Position numbers and translations under genes: made by a program. A stretch of DNA of 64,000 nucleotides from Pantoea trifolii (GTDB lineage Bacteria; Pseudomonadota; Gammaproteobacteria; Enterobacterales; Enterobacteriaceae). Where the stretch lies: positions 1,922,001 to 1,986,000 of the forward strand of contig NZ_JANIET010000001.1 in the NCBI RefSeq assembly GCF_024506435.1, written 5' to 3'. This document shows positions 17,864 to 26,435 of this stretch, piece by piece (position 1 is the first letter of the stretch; every line of letters begins with the position of its first letter). Under the pieces are notes generated by a model. That model searched no databases. It saw only the letters and a list, made by a program, of their open reading frames with translations, and was not told where the DNA came from.

Positions 17864-18409
17864 ATGGAAAATTTGCATCAACATTTGAGTCTGGCGCTGA
17901 AACAGCTGCGTCAGGCCAACGGCTGGAGCCTGACGCTGGCAGCGGATCGCACCGGCGTGAGCAAAGCGATGCTCGGCCAGATCGAGCGCGGCGAATCGAG
18001 CCCCACGGTGGCGACGCTGTGGAAAATCGCCACCGGCTTTAACGTGCCGTTTTCCTTCTTTGTGCAGGGCAGCGATCAACCGCCGGGCAGCGTGGCGACC
18101 TTCAGCCAGCCCAATGCACAGATGCAGGTTAAGCCGCTGCTACCGTACGATGCCAAACTGCGTTTTGATCTGCTGGAAGTGACGCTGGCGGGTGGCGCGC
18201 AGAGCGATTCATCGGCGCATGAAAGTGGAGTGATTGAGCAAGTGGTGGTGCTGGACGGCGAACTGCTGTTGGGTGTGGAAGGCACATGGCGGCGCTTGCT
18301 TGCGGGCGAAGCCAGTCAGTTTGCTGCCGATACGCCACACAGCTACCGCAATCCTCTCAGCACGCCGTTACGTTTCCACAGTTTGATTCATTATCTGCAG
18401 CGCCCGTAG
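17864..18409 (+). CDS. sutR: XRE-cupin transcriptional regulator SutR (YdcN)
   Basis: 181 residues: an N-terminal XRE helix-turn-helix (LKQLRQANGWSLTLAADRTGVSKAMLGQIERGESSPTVATLWKIATG, about 10-56) and a C-terminal cupin (about 105-180, with GVIEQVVVLDGELLLGVEG). The form and the divergent ydcO neighbour match E. coli SutR, which controls genes linked to sulfur use. The stop codon TAG (18407-18409) is part of a REP-like element, so the last codons abut a repeat insertion. Confidence 0.9.
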   Translation: MENLHQHLSLALKQLRQANGWSLTLAADRTGVSKAMLGQIERGESSPTVATLWKIATGFNVPFSFFVQGSDQPPGSVATFSQPNAQMQVKPLLPYDAKLRFDLLEVTLAGGAQSDSSAHESGVIEQVVVLDGELLLGVEGTWRRLLAGEASQFAADTPHSYRNPLSTPLRFHSLIHYLQRP

Positions 18410-18429
18410 GGTCGCTATTCATGGCGACC
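18406..18429 (+). repeat. REP-like palindrome, copy 3 (forward), supplies the sutR stop
   Basis: GTAG then GGTCGCTAT-TC-ATGGCGACC. The TAG inside GTAG is the sutR stop codon. One mismatch in the left arm. Confidence 0.85.
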
Positions 18430-18458
18430 CCCTCATAACCCGGCACAATTACAAATTG

Positions 18459-18492
18459 ATACGAAGGTAAACTACCCAGTTTGCCTTCGTAT
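18459..18492. promoter_or_regulatory. Large inverted repeat upstream of marR-type gene, probable operator
   Basis: ATACGAAGGTAAACT (18459-18473) and AGTTTGCCTTCGTAT (18478-18492) form a 15-bp inverted repeat with one mismatch and a 4-base centre, about 40 bp before the MarR-family start. MarR proteins bind this kind of palindrome, so autoregulation is likely. Confidence 0.75.
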
Positions 18493-18529
18493 TTATATAC
18501 TCGCGGCTCATCAGTAAGGAGAAGGTGCC

Positions 18530-18955
18530 ATGAGCGACCTCAACAGCGCGGCGGCGTTACTGCGCAGCATCAATGGCAAACTGGCGCGTCGCCTGCGGGA
18601 ATCGGCGCCGCCGGGCGATCTCACCTGGCCGCAGGTATCGGTACTCGGCTATCTGGTGCGGGATGGTGCCATGACGGTAACGGAATTGGCTACGCTGGAA
18701 GGTGTGCGCACGCAGTCGATGGGCGCCACCGTGGCCAGCTTGCAGACGCTGGGTATGGTGCAGGGCACCGCCGATCCGCTGGATGGCCGCAAAACCCGCT
18801 ATCAACCCACCGATGCTTGCCTGAAACTGATCGCCGCCAACCGCGCACAACGTGATGACTGGTTGCTAAACAGCATTGCGACGCAGTTGAACGCGCACGA
18901 ACAGCAAACGCTGCTGGCCGCGATTCCCTTACTGCAACGACTTGCCGACCAATAA
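18530..18955 (+). CDS. MarR-family transcriptional regulator
   Basis: 141 residues with a strong ribosome site (AAGGAGAAGG). The MarR winged helix is clear: LTWPQVSVLGYLVRDGAMTVTELATLEGVRTQSMGATVASLQTLGMVQGTADPLDGRKTRYQPTDA, with the DGRK wing. It is 17 bp upstream of an isochorismatase-fold gene on the same strand, so the pair is probably one operon under the palindrome at 18459-18492. The ligand is unknown. Confidence 0.9.
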   Translation: MSDLNSAAALLRSINGKLARRLRESAPPGDLTWPQVSVLGYLVRDGAMTVTELATLEGVRTQSMGATVASLQTLGMVQGTADPLDGRKTRYQPTDACLKLIAANRAQRDDWLLNSIATQLNAHEQQTLLAAIPLLQRLADQ

Positions 18956-18972
18956 TCCTGAGAGGACTCAAC

Positions 18973-19527
18973 ATGGCTTTAACTACCCTTGACGACAACA
19001 CCGCGCTGATTGTAATTGACCTGCAAAACGGCATTGTCGCGCTGCCTGTCGCACCGTTAGAAGCTCACGAAGTGATTGAGCGCTCAGCGCGTTTGGCCGA
19101 TGCCTTCCGTGGCCAAAAGCGCCCGGTGGTGCTGGTGAACGTTGCGGGCGGCGCGCCTGGCCGTAATGAGCAGCCGAAACATGGTGGCGAACTGCCTGCC
19201 GATTGGGCCACGTTGGTGCCGGACCTGGCGCAGCAGCGCGGTGATATCGCTATCACCAAAAAAACCTGGGGCGCATTCCACAACACAGATTTGCATGAGC
19301 AGCTGCAGCAGCGCGGCATCACGCAAGTGGTTATTTGCGGTATCGCCACCAGCATCGGTGTGGAATCCACGGCGCGTCAGGCGTATGAGTTGGGTTACAA
19401 CGTCACGTTGGCAATCGATGCTATGACCTGCCTGAATGCCGAAACGCATAAAAACAGCGTCGAGCGCATCTTCCCACGCCTGGGCGAAACCGGCACCACC
19501 GATGATGTGCTGGCGTTGTTGAAGTAA
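18973..19527 (+). CDS. Isochorismatase-fold hydrolase lacking the usual catalytic cysteine
   Basis: 184 residues of the isochorismatase-like alpha/beta fold. Asp (ALIVIDLQNG) and Lys (ITKKTWGAF) of the family triad are present. In VICGIATSIGVESTAR the position that is Cys in nicotinamidase-type enzymes (GVATDxCV) is Gly, as in true isochorismatases of the EntB/PhzD type. It therefore may act on a vinyl ether, or have lost hydrolase activity; a thiol mechanism is unlikely. It is co-transcribed with the MarR-type gene. A small aromatic or chorismate-related compound would fit both, but this is conjecture. Confidence 0.85.
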   Translation: MALTTLDDNTALIVIDLQNGIVALPVAPLEAHEVIERSARLADAFRGQKRPVVLVNVAGGAPGRNEQPKHGGELPADWATLVPDLAQQRGDIAITKKTWGAFHNTDLHEQLQQRGITQVVICGIATSIGVESTARQAYELGYNVTLAIDAMTCLNAETHKNSVERIFPRLGETGTTDDVLALLK

Positions 19528-19533
19528 TTTTTC

Positions 19534-19557
19534 GTAGGGTCGCCATTTATGGTGACC
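19534..19557 (+). repeat. REP-like palindrome, copy 4 (forward)
   Basis: GTAG then GGTCGCCAT-TT-ATGGTGACC, 6 bp after the isochorismatase-like stop, between convergent genes. One G-T type mismatch in the stem. Confidence 0.85.
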
Positions 19558-19564
19558 GATATAT

Positions 19565-19598
19565 AAAAAAGCCCCGCAATTTCTAGCAGGGCTTTTTT
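19565..19598. terminator. Bidirectional Rho-independent terminator
   Basis: AAAAAAGCCCCGC-AATTTCTA-GCAGGGCTTTTTT: a stem with one mismatch flanked by an A-run and a T-run, so it can end transcription of both the marR operon (right) and pqqU (left). Confidence 0.88.
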
Positions 19599-19621
19599 AT
19601 TTCATATGATAACCGGGTTAT

Positions 19622-21733
19622 TTACTGAAACGCGTAACTCACCGTCAGGCCCACGCTGTAATTGCGGCCCGGTGCCGGTTCGTAATAGCGGCCGTTGCTT
19701 TCATTGACGATCACCGAACCGATGTAGTTGCGGTCGAACAGGTTATCGACGCGGCCAAACAGATCCAGCGTCCAGTTCTGTACCAGCCACTTATAACCGC
19801 TGTTTACGCCGACCACGGTGTAAGACGGCGCTTTCACATCGTTTTCATCATCCGCCGCGATATCGCTCAGGTAGCGCACATCGGTTCCGGCATACCAGCC
19901 TTGATCGGGCGCGTAAGCCAATCCTGCGTAAGCCATGTTACGGGCAATGCCGGGAATGCGGTTGCCGTCGCAGCTTTCGGTGCCGCAGGCGTTTGAGCGA
20001 TAGCGGGCATCCAGCAAGGTCCATGCGGCTTTGAAGCGCCAGCTTTCACCAAACTGCTGGTCGAGGCCGAGTTCCAATCCACGACGGCGGGTTTCACCGG
20101 CGTTTTTGTAACTGGTGCGGCCTTCAAAGCTGCTGTCGGAAACGATCTCGTTTTTGGTGTCGGTCTGGAAAATCGCCGCAGTTAACAGGCCATTGCCAAT
20201 GCGTTTTTTACTGCCCAGTTCAACCGTTTCGCTGGTGGCGGGTTGCAGGTTGAGATTCAGTCCGGCTTGATCGGCGGCGCGATAGGACAACTCATTCAGC
20301 GTCGGCGTTTCGAAGCCGCGACCAGCAGAAACATAGGCATTCCAGCTGTTATCAATGGCGTAGTTCAGCGCAGCGGCAGGCAACCAGCGATGGTAGCGAC
20401 GATTGCCGCTGTCATCCGGATCGGTTGAGGTGACGTAATAGTCATTCGAGTCGAAATTCACCGTACTGAAGCGCACACCGGCATCCAGCGACAATTTATC
20501 GGTCAACTGCCATGCGGTTTGCAGATAAGGATCGAGGTTCCACATCAGGTTGCGTTCGTTACGACGCATCTCGCCCTGCACGCCCAGTTCATCGCCGCTA
20601 AAGTTCTGATAACCTTTGCGCTTCTCGGTCATGGTTTCATAGTCGAGGCCGCCGGTGAAAGTTACCGGAATGGTGAACAGCGCGTCGCGGTGCGTCCAGC
20701 GGGTATCGATGCCCTGATAATGACGAGACAAAGAGATCACGCCGCCGGGATAACCTGGGCGCAGCTGCGTAGCTTTGGGAATCGATTGATACTGCGTGGT
20801 TTCACGTTCACCGGCGTACATCATCACGCTCAGGTCGTCGTTTTCACTCATCTGGCGCTGATAATGCAGGCCCGCCTGGGTTTGATCGACAGTTTTACGC
20901 GCGTCGTACAAAGTCACGTTACTGGCGACCTGACGCGGATTTTCTTTCCACTGTTCGGCGGTTAAACCGCCCGGATCCTGCGCATCAACGTGAACGCTGT
21001 TGAACAGTAGCGTCAGGGTGCTGACATCATCAATGCGCACGCCGAGTTTGGCGTTGCCGAGATTTTTCTGCGCCGAGCTGTGATCGCGGAAGCCGTGCGT
21101 GGTAAAGCGTGAGGCGGAAACCGTGTAATTAACGTCGCCGGCTTGCGTACCGTCACCGGTCGCGCCGCTGGCTTTAACGCTGTTGCGCCAGCTACCGTAA
21201 CTGCCGTACCAGCTGCTGGCTTCCAGCGTGGTCGGTTGCTGCCCGGTTTCGGTTTCAACGTTAATCACGCCGCCCGACGAGTTGCCATACAGCGCCGAGA
21301 ACGGGCCGCGCAGCACGTCGATGTGATCGATTGATCCGATATCGATGTTAGAGGTTTGTCCCTGGCCGTCGGGCATGGTGGCTGGAATGCCGTCGACATA
21401 CATGCGAATACCGCGCAGGCCGAAGGTGGAACGCGAACCAAAACCGCGCACCGAAATCTGCAGGTCCTGGGCATAATTTTGGCGATTTTGTATCTGCAAA
21501 CCCGGCACGCTGCTGAGGTTTTCTGACAAATTGACGCGCGGTGCCGCATGGCGCATATCGTCGCCAGAAACCACGCTAACGGCGGCTGGTGTATCAAGTT
21601 CAGAAAGTCCGGATGCGGACGGCGCCGCGCTCACCACCATGGTGTTATTGGCTGCGTTCGCCGCCAGCGCTGAGACCGGCAACATCGCAGGCAGCATCAG
21701 CAACGAAGCCTGTCGCAGTAAAGCTATTTTCAT
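19622..21733 (-). CDS. pqqU: TonB-dependent outer-membrane receptor PqqU (YncD)
   Basis: 703 residues from ATG 21733 (MKIALLRQASLLMLPAMLPV, a signal peptide); the frame is open upstream but the E. coli YncD start fits here. A TonB box (NTMVVSA) opens the mature protein. The plug follows (LDTPAAVSVVSGDDMRHAAPRVNLSE, SVRGFGSRSTFGLRGIRMYVDGIPATMPDGQGQ), then a 22-strand barrel ending in SYAFQ with a terminal aromatic residue. It aligns with E. coli YncD throughout. YncD was shown to import pyrroloquinoline quinone and renamed PqqU. Here the same window also carries the PQQ synthesis operon. No clear Fur box was seen upstream. Confidence 0.92.
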   Translation of the reverse strand: MKIALLRQASLLMLPAMLPVSALAANAANNTMVVSAAPSASGLSELDTPAAVSVVSGDDMRHAAPRVNLSENLSSVPGLQIQNRQNYAQDLQISVRGFGSRSTFGLRGIRMYVDGIPATMPDGQGQTSNIDIGSIDHIDVLRGPFSALYGNSSGGVINVETETGQQPTTLEASSWYGSYGSWRNSVKASGATGDGTQAGDVNYTVSASRFTTHGFRDHSSAQKNLGNAKLGVRIDDVSTLTLLFNSVHVDAQDPGGLTAEQWKENPRQVASNVTLYDARKTVDQTQAGLHYQRQMSENDDLSVMMYAGERETTQYQSIPKATQLRPGYPGGVISLSRHYQGIDTRWTHRDALFTIPVTFTGGLDYETMTEKRKGYQNFSGDELGVQGEMRRNERNLMWNLDPYLQTAWQLTDKLSLDAGVRFSTVNFDSNDYYVTSTDPDDSGNRRYHRWLPAAALNYAIDNSWNAYVSAGRGFETPTLNELSYRAADQAGLNLNLQPATSETVELGSKKRIGNGLLTAAIFQTDTKNEIVSDSSFEGRTSYKNAGETRRRGLELGLDQQFGESWRFKAAWTLLDARYRSNACGTESCDGNRIPGIARNMAYAGLAYAPDQGWYAGTDVRYLSDIAADDENDVKAPSYTVVGVNSGYKWLVQNWTLDLFGRVDNLFDRNYIGSVIVNESNGRYYEPAPGRNYSVGLTVSYAFQ

Positions 21734-21952
21734 TATGAAAGACCGTAAAAAGGGCGTGGAATGTACCGAATGGAACATTAATGGCGCGTATGTTAATCGT
21801 TTTATCATTTGTTTGAACAGCGTTAATAGTATGACGGATTATTAATAATTGCGGTGTTGAAAATGTTTTTCCATCGCATCTCTGGCCTGGCTGCGTCAGG
21901 GAAATTCTGTCAGTCTGGCGGTTTTGTCTGAAAGCACAAAAGAGAGGGAATG

Positions 21953-22816
21953 ATGAGTCAACAACCTGTTGTCGCGGTACTGGGATTGGGCGCGATGGGC
22001 CATGCGTTTGCCGCTAACCTGTTGAAAAAAGGCTTCACGGTACGCGGCTGGAACCGTACGCGTGCGAAAGGCGAAGATCTGCTGGATGCTGGCATCACGC
22101 TGGCCGATAGCGCCGGGCAAGCGGTAGAAGGCGCGGATGTGGTGATCGCCATGCTGGCCGACGGCGATACTACGCGGCAGGCGCTGAACGATGCCCGCTC
22201 CGCGCTCAAGCAGGGCGCGACGATTTGTCAGATGGGCACCATCGGCGTGGAAGCCACCGATCAACTGATCGCTGAATTCAAAAGCGCGCGTCCGGATGTA
22301 GTGTTTATCGATGCACCGGTTTCCGGCACCAAAGCGCCGGCCGAAAATGCGCAAATTCTGGTGATGGCCAGCGGCGATCAGAGTAAAGCGCAGGCCGCCG
22401 AGCAGGTGTTTGCGGCAATCGGTAAAGGCACGCAGTGGCTGGGCGAGGCGGGCGCTAGCTCGCGTATGAAGCTGGTGGTGAATAGCTGGTTGATTGGCCT
22501 GATGCAAAGCCTGGCAGAAAGTACCCGTCTGGCGGAAGAGTTTGGTTTCAGCACCGACGATCTGTGGAAAGTGCTGGATGGCGGTCCGCTGGCGGCACCG
22601 TACGCCAAAATGAAACTCGGCATGATCGCCAGCGGTGATTTCACGCCGCAGATGCATTTGGTGTGGGCGCTGAAAGACGCCAAACTGGCGCTGGATGCGG
22701 CAGGCGACAGCAAACTGCCGGCGCTGGAAAACATCGTGGATGTCTGGCAGCAAGCGGTGGACGCCGGTTACGGCGAGCAAGATCTGGCGGCGGTTTATCA
22801 ATATCTGAAACGCTAA
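21953..22816 (+). CDS. NAD(P)-dependent oxidoreductase of the beta-hydroxyacid dehydrogenase family
   Basis: 287 residues from ATG 21953 (MSQQPVVAVLGLGAMGHAFA), with GAGGG at good spacing. A Rossmann fold with GLGAMG (nucleotide loop) and GWNRTRAK after strand 2 (Arg residues suggest NADPH preference), then the DAPVSGTKAPAENAQILVMASG substrate motif and the catalytic Lys in SSRMKLVVNSWL. This is the 3-hydroxyisobutyrate/tartronate-semialdehyde/GLYR family; the exact substrate is unknown. It may act with the AraC regulator gene, whose start follows immediately (22818). Confidence 0.88.
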   Translation: MSQQPVVAVLGLGAMGHAFAANLLKKGFTVRGWNRTRAKGEDLLDAGITLADSAGQAVEGADVVIAMLADGDTTRQALNDARSALKQGATICQMGTIGVEATDQLIAEFKSARPDVVFIDAPVSGTKAPAENAQILVMASGDQSKAQAAEQVFAAIGKGTQWLGEAGASSRMKLVVNSWLIGLMQSLAESTRLAEEFGFSTDDLWKVLDGGPLAAPYAKMKLGMIASGDFTPQMHLVWALKDAKLALDAAGDSKLPALENIVDVWQQAVDAGYGEQDLAAVYQYLKR

Positions 22817-22817
22817 C

Positions 22818-23600
22818 ATGAGTGCGCGGCTCAACTTCGACTTCGCCTATCGTCCGCTGGTGCCTTATGCGCATGATTATGCGCATGGTGACGCGGAGCC
22901 GTGGCATCACCACGATTGCTCGCAGCTGATCCACACGCTGAGCGGCGTGGTGAAAGTGGAAACGCAGCACGGCAGCTGGATTGTGCCGCCGAGTCGCGGC
23001 GTCTGGCTGCCAGCGGGAACGCGTCACGCGCTGCACATCGTTGGCGCAGTCGCGGCGCGCACGCTGTTTGTGGATCCGCTGGCGCGCGCCGATTTGCCCG
23101 CCAGTTGTCAGGTGGTGCAGATTTCGCCGCTGCTGCGCGAGTTGATTGTCAGCGCGCTGCCGCTGCCGGATCAGTACGTTTCCGGCAGCCGCGCCGAGCG
23201 GATTTACGAGTTGATCCTCGATGAGATCCGCGTGATGGATGTGCTGCCGTTTGGCCTGCCGCTGCCGGAGAGCGAGCGGCTGCTGAGTTTGTGCCAGCAC
23301 ATCCAGCAAGCACCCGGCGAAAACTGGACGCTGGCCCGCGCGGCTACGCAACTTTGTGTGGCGGAACGCACGCTGGCGCGGCATTTCAGCCGCGAAACCG
23401 GTTTGCAGTTCAGCGATTGGGTGCGCCGCGCGCGATTGAGCGTGGCGTTAACCCGCTTAGCGCAAGGCGAAAGCGTGCTGACGGTGGCGCTCGATCTCGG
23501 TTACGACAGCCCGAGCGCCTTCAGTGCGATGTTTCGTCGCGTGCTCGGCGTTACGCCAGCGAACTACTTTCCTGCGGCAGACAAGCGTGCGCTGCGTTGA
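22818..23600 (+). CDS. AraC-family regulator with N-terminal cupin domain
   Basis: 260 residues starting one base after the dehydrogenase stop, so translationally coupled. The cupin half (about 1-120) has a metal-like motif EPWHHHDCSQLIHTLSG and VPPSRGVWLPAGTRHAL. The C-terminal AraC domain has LARAATQLCVAERTLARHFSRETG (HTH1) and VLTVALDLGYDSPSAFSAMFRRVLG (HTH2). The last 50 bp overlap the 3' end of leuA on the opposite strand, so the two genes converge and share coding DNA. The target genes are unknown, presumably including the dehydrogenase. Confidence 0.88.
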   Translation: MSARLNFDFAYRPLVPYAHDYAHGDAEPWHHHDCSQLIHTLSGVVKVETQHGSWIVPPSRGVWLPAGTRHALHIVGAVAARTLFVDPLARADLPASCQVVQISPLLRELIVSALPLPDQYVSGSRAERIYELILDEIRVMDVLPFGLPLPESERLLSLCQHIQQAPGENWTLARAATQLCVAERTLARHFSRETGLQFSDWVRRARLSVALTRLAQGESVLTVALDLGYDSPSAFSAMFRRVLGVTPANYFPAADKRALR

Positions 23601-25236
23601 GCAGCGCCTGCAATGAAGCGCGCGCCACATCGTTATCAATGCCCACCCCCCACGCGCGTTCACCGCGTGCGTTAATGCAACTAATGTACGTGACCGAACG
23701 GCTGTCGCTACGTTTGCCCAGCGTGTGTTCGTGATAATCCTCAATGGTGATGTTTACATCATAGCGCTGACGCAGCGCGCTGACGGCGGCAGAGAGCAAG
23801 CCGTTGCCTTTGCCTTCCAGCGTCACCGGCTGCGCGCCCTGTTGCAGTCGCGCTTTGAAGCGCGTTTCGCCTTTATCGTCGCTGTGACTTTCCGCTTCCA
23901 GTAAACGACGCACGGGCTGGGTTAAGCCGTAATGCTGACAAAACAGCTGCCAGAGCGCATGGTGCGTCATCTCCTGACCGTGCTGGTCGGTTTGCTGCTG
24001 CACCAGGCGGCTGAAATCCTGCTGCAAGCCGCGCGGCAGTTGCAGGCCGTGATTCTGCTCCAGCAGCCACGCGGCGCCACCTTTGCCGGATTGACTGTTG
24101 ACGCGGATTACCGCTTCGTAACTGCAACCGATATCCAAAGGATCGAGCGGCAGATAGGGCATCTGCCACAGGGTTTCTTCACGCTCAGCGCGTTCGGTAA
24201 AGCCTTTGCGAATCGCATCCTGATGCGAACCGGAGAAGGCGGTAAACACCAGCTCACCGGCATATGGATGGCGCGGATGCACCGGCAGCTGGTTGCAGCG
24301 CGTCACCACTTCCAGCACCTGCTGGATATCGCTGAAATCGAGTTGCGGCGCCACGCCTTGGGTGTAGAGATTGAGCGCCAGCGTGACGATATCGACGTTG
24401 CCGGTGCGCTCGCCGTTGCCGAACAAACAGCCTTCGACGCGATCGGCACCCGCCAGCAGCGCCAGCTCGGCGCAGGCGATGCCGGTACCGCGATCGTTAT
24501 GCGGATGCACGCTGATCGACACCTGCGATCGCTGGCTGAAGTGGCGACAGAAGTACTCAATCTGATCGGCATAGACGTTCGGCGTATTCACTTCGACGGT
24601 TGCGGGCAGGTTAATGATCATCGGACGCGCCGGGCCCGGCTGCCAAATCGCCGCCACCGCTTCGCAAATCTCCCGCGCAAACTCCGGTTCGGTAAAGCAG
24701 AAGGTTTCTGGCGAATATTCGAAAGTCCACGCGGTATCCTGTTGCGTTTCGCAGCGGGCGCGAATTTGCCTCGCACCGGCGCAGGCCAGTTCAATAATCT
24801 CGGCTTTGCTCTGGCGGAACACGCGCTCGCGGAACAGCGGCGCGGTGGCGTTGTACAGGTGAATAATGGCGTTCGGTGCGCCACGCAGCGCCTCAAAGGT
24901 ACGATCGATCAGGTCGCTGCGCGCCTGGGTCAGCACCTGAATCGCCACATCGTCTGGAATGTGGTTCTGCTCAATCAGCAAACGGACAAAATCAAAATCG
25001 GTCTGCGATGCCGCCGGGAACGCGACCTCAATCTCCCTGAAGCCACAGCGCAGCAGCAGTTGCCAGAACTCCAGCTTGCGCGCGCTGTCCATCGGCGTCG
25101 CCAGCGCCTGATTGCCATCGCGTAAATCGGTAGAGAGCCAGCGCGGTGCCTGCGTCAGCTGGCGCGATGGCCATTGACGCTCGGGTAAGTCGATGACCGG
25201 AAACGGACGATATTTTGCAGCGGGTTGCATGAGCAT
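23551..25236 (-). CDS. leuA: 2-isopropylmalate synthase, long (yeast/actinobacterial) type
   Basis: 561 residues, longer than the E. coli LeuA (about 523), beginning AAKYRPFPVIDLPERQWPSR and WLSTDLRDGNQALATPMD as in the TIGR00970-type enzymes. Catalytic features: DLRDGNQAL (metal Asp), SVHPHNDRGTG (His-X-His), VEGCLFGNGERTGNVD. The C-terminal regulatory domain is present (about 430-555, GKGNGLLSAAVSAL and SDSRSVTYISCINARG), so leucine feedback is possible. It condenses acetyl-CoA with 2-ketoisovalerate. It stands alone here without leuBCD, which raises the chance of a special role or a second copy. Start ATG 25236 has AAGGAG at 7 nt. Confidence 0.92.
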   Translation of the reverse strand: MLMQPAAKYRPFPVIDLPERQWPSRQLTQAPRWLSTDLRDGNQALATPMDSARKLEFWQLLLRCGFREIEVAFPAASQTDFDFVRLLIEQNHIPDDVAIQVLTQARSDLIDRTFEALRGAPNAIIHLYNATAPLFRERVFRQSKAEIIELACAGARQIRARCETQQDTAWTFEYSPETFCFTEPEFAREICEAVAAIWQPGPARPMIINLPATVEVNTPNVYADQIEYFCRHFSQRSQVSISVHPHNDRGTGIACAELALLAGADRVEGCLFGNGERTGNVDIVTLALNLYTQGVAPQLDFSDIQQVLEVVTRCNQLPVHPRHPYAGELVFTAFSGSHQDAIRKGFTERAEREETLWQMPYLPLDPLDIGCSYEAVIRVNSQSGKGGAAWLLEQNHGLQLPRGLQQDFSRLVQQQTDQHGQEMTHHALWQLFCQHYGLTQPVRRLLEAESHSDDKGETRFKARLQQGAQPVTLEGKGNGLLSAAVSALRQRYDVNITIEDYHEHTLGKRSDSRSVTYISCINARGERAWGVGIDNDVARASLQALLNAAHACLPQESSSLA

Positions 25237-25425
25237 AACGATCTCCTTGTGATGTTGTATTCAGTCTCACCCAGCAGCACGCGGCGCGGCTCGCGCATTG
25301 CTGACAACCCTACGCGCAAAAGTGACAACCTTTATGCGCCACGCGGCATATCTCATGCGAAATCGGCATCGGTCATTTGGCGCGCACGGGTTAGGCTGGG
25401 GTTTTGCGCGATGGGATAAAACACA

Positions 25426-26358
25426 ATGAAAAGAGCAGCTTTGGCACTATTGATCGTGGCAGCGGGCAGCGCGACAGCGGCAGAAACCGTGACGCTGCGC
25501 ATTGCCGATCAGAAGGGAAATATGCACGCGGAAATGGCCGCGGCGCAGCAGTTGAACAACCTCAATTATAAAATCCAATGGGCCGAATTCCCGGCGGCGG
25601 CACCGCTGGCGGAAGCGCTGAATGCCGGTGCGGTAGATGCCGGTATTATCGGTGATGCGCCGCTGCTGTTCTCGCTAGCGGCCGGTTCGCAGGTGAAAGC
25701 GGTGGCGGTGAGCAAATCGGTACCCGAAGGTTTGGCGGTGCTGGTTAGCCCGGATTCGCCCATCAAAACCGTTGCCGAGCTGAAGGGCAAGAATATCGCC
25801 ACCGGACGCGGATCGATTGGCCACTTTGAGGCGCTCAAAGCGCTGGAGCAGGCGGGCGTCAGCGATAAAGACGTCAAATGGCGCTTCTTAACGCCGGCGG
25901 ATGCGCGCATTGCGCTGGCTAACGGTTCGGTGGATGCCTGGTCAACGTGGGATCCTTATACCGCGCTGGCGGAAGTGACAAATACCGGACGTGTGCTGGT
26001 GAACGGCGTTGGCTTGTCCAGCGGCAACAGCTTCCTCGCCGCTACCGACGCCGCGTTGCAAGATGAGGCGAAACGCGCGGCGCTGCAGGATTACGTCAAT
26101 CGTTTAGCGGCTGCCGATCGTTGGGCCAACAGCCATGTCGATGAGTACTCCACCACACTGGCGAAAATCATCGGCTTCCCGAAAGAGGCGGCGGCGAAAT
26201 CCTTCTCACGGCGCAAATCGCACTGGCAGAGCATTGATGATGCCACCATCGCTCAACAGCAGGAGACCGCCGATTTCTACCAGAAATACGGGTTAATTCA
26301 AAAACATCTGGATGTGAAACCAACCTTCTATCACGGCTTAAAGGTTGCGCAGAACTAA
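25426..26358 (+). CDS. Orphan ABC transporter substrate-binding protein (SsuA/TauA/NrtA type)
   Basis: 310 residues with a signal peptide (MKRAALALLIVAAGSATAAE). The fold is the NMT1/SsuA-like type II binding protein: LRIADQKGNMHAE at the start, GAVDAGIIGDAPLLFSLAAGS, LKGKNIATGRGSIGHF, DAWSTWDPYTALAE. Known members bind aliphatic sulfonates, taurine, nitrate or riboflavin/thiamine precursors. No permease or ATPase gene is adjacent, so it must use a transporter encoded elsewhere. It is divergent from leuA and followed by the dipeptidase gene of the pqq region. Confidence 0.85.
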   Translation: MKRAALALLIVAAGSATAAETVTLRIADQKGNMHAEMAAAQQLNNLNYKIQWAEFPAAAPLAEALNAGAVDAGIIGDAPLLFSLAAGSQVKAVAVSKSVPEGLAVLVSPDSPIKTVAELKGKNIATGRGSIGHFEALKALEQAGVSDKDVKWRFLTPADARIALANGSVDAWSTWDPYTALAEVTNTGRVLVNGVGLSSGNSFLAATDAALQDEAKRAALQDYVNRLAAADRWANSHVDEYSTTLAKIIGFPKEAAAKSFSRRKSHWQSIDDATIAQQQETADFYQKYGLIQKHLDVKPTFYHGLKVAQN

Positions 26359-26435
26359 CCCTTTGTGCGCCCGTATTTGGCGAAACAGCAGCGCGCGCGT
26401 AGCATGGCGGCATGTTGTTTCGTCAAGATCCCCCT

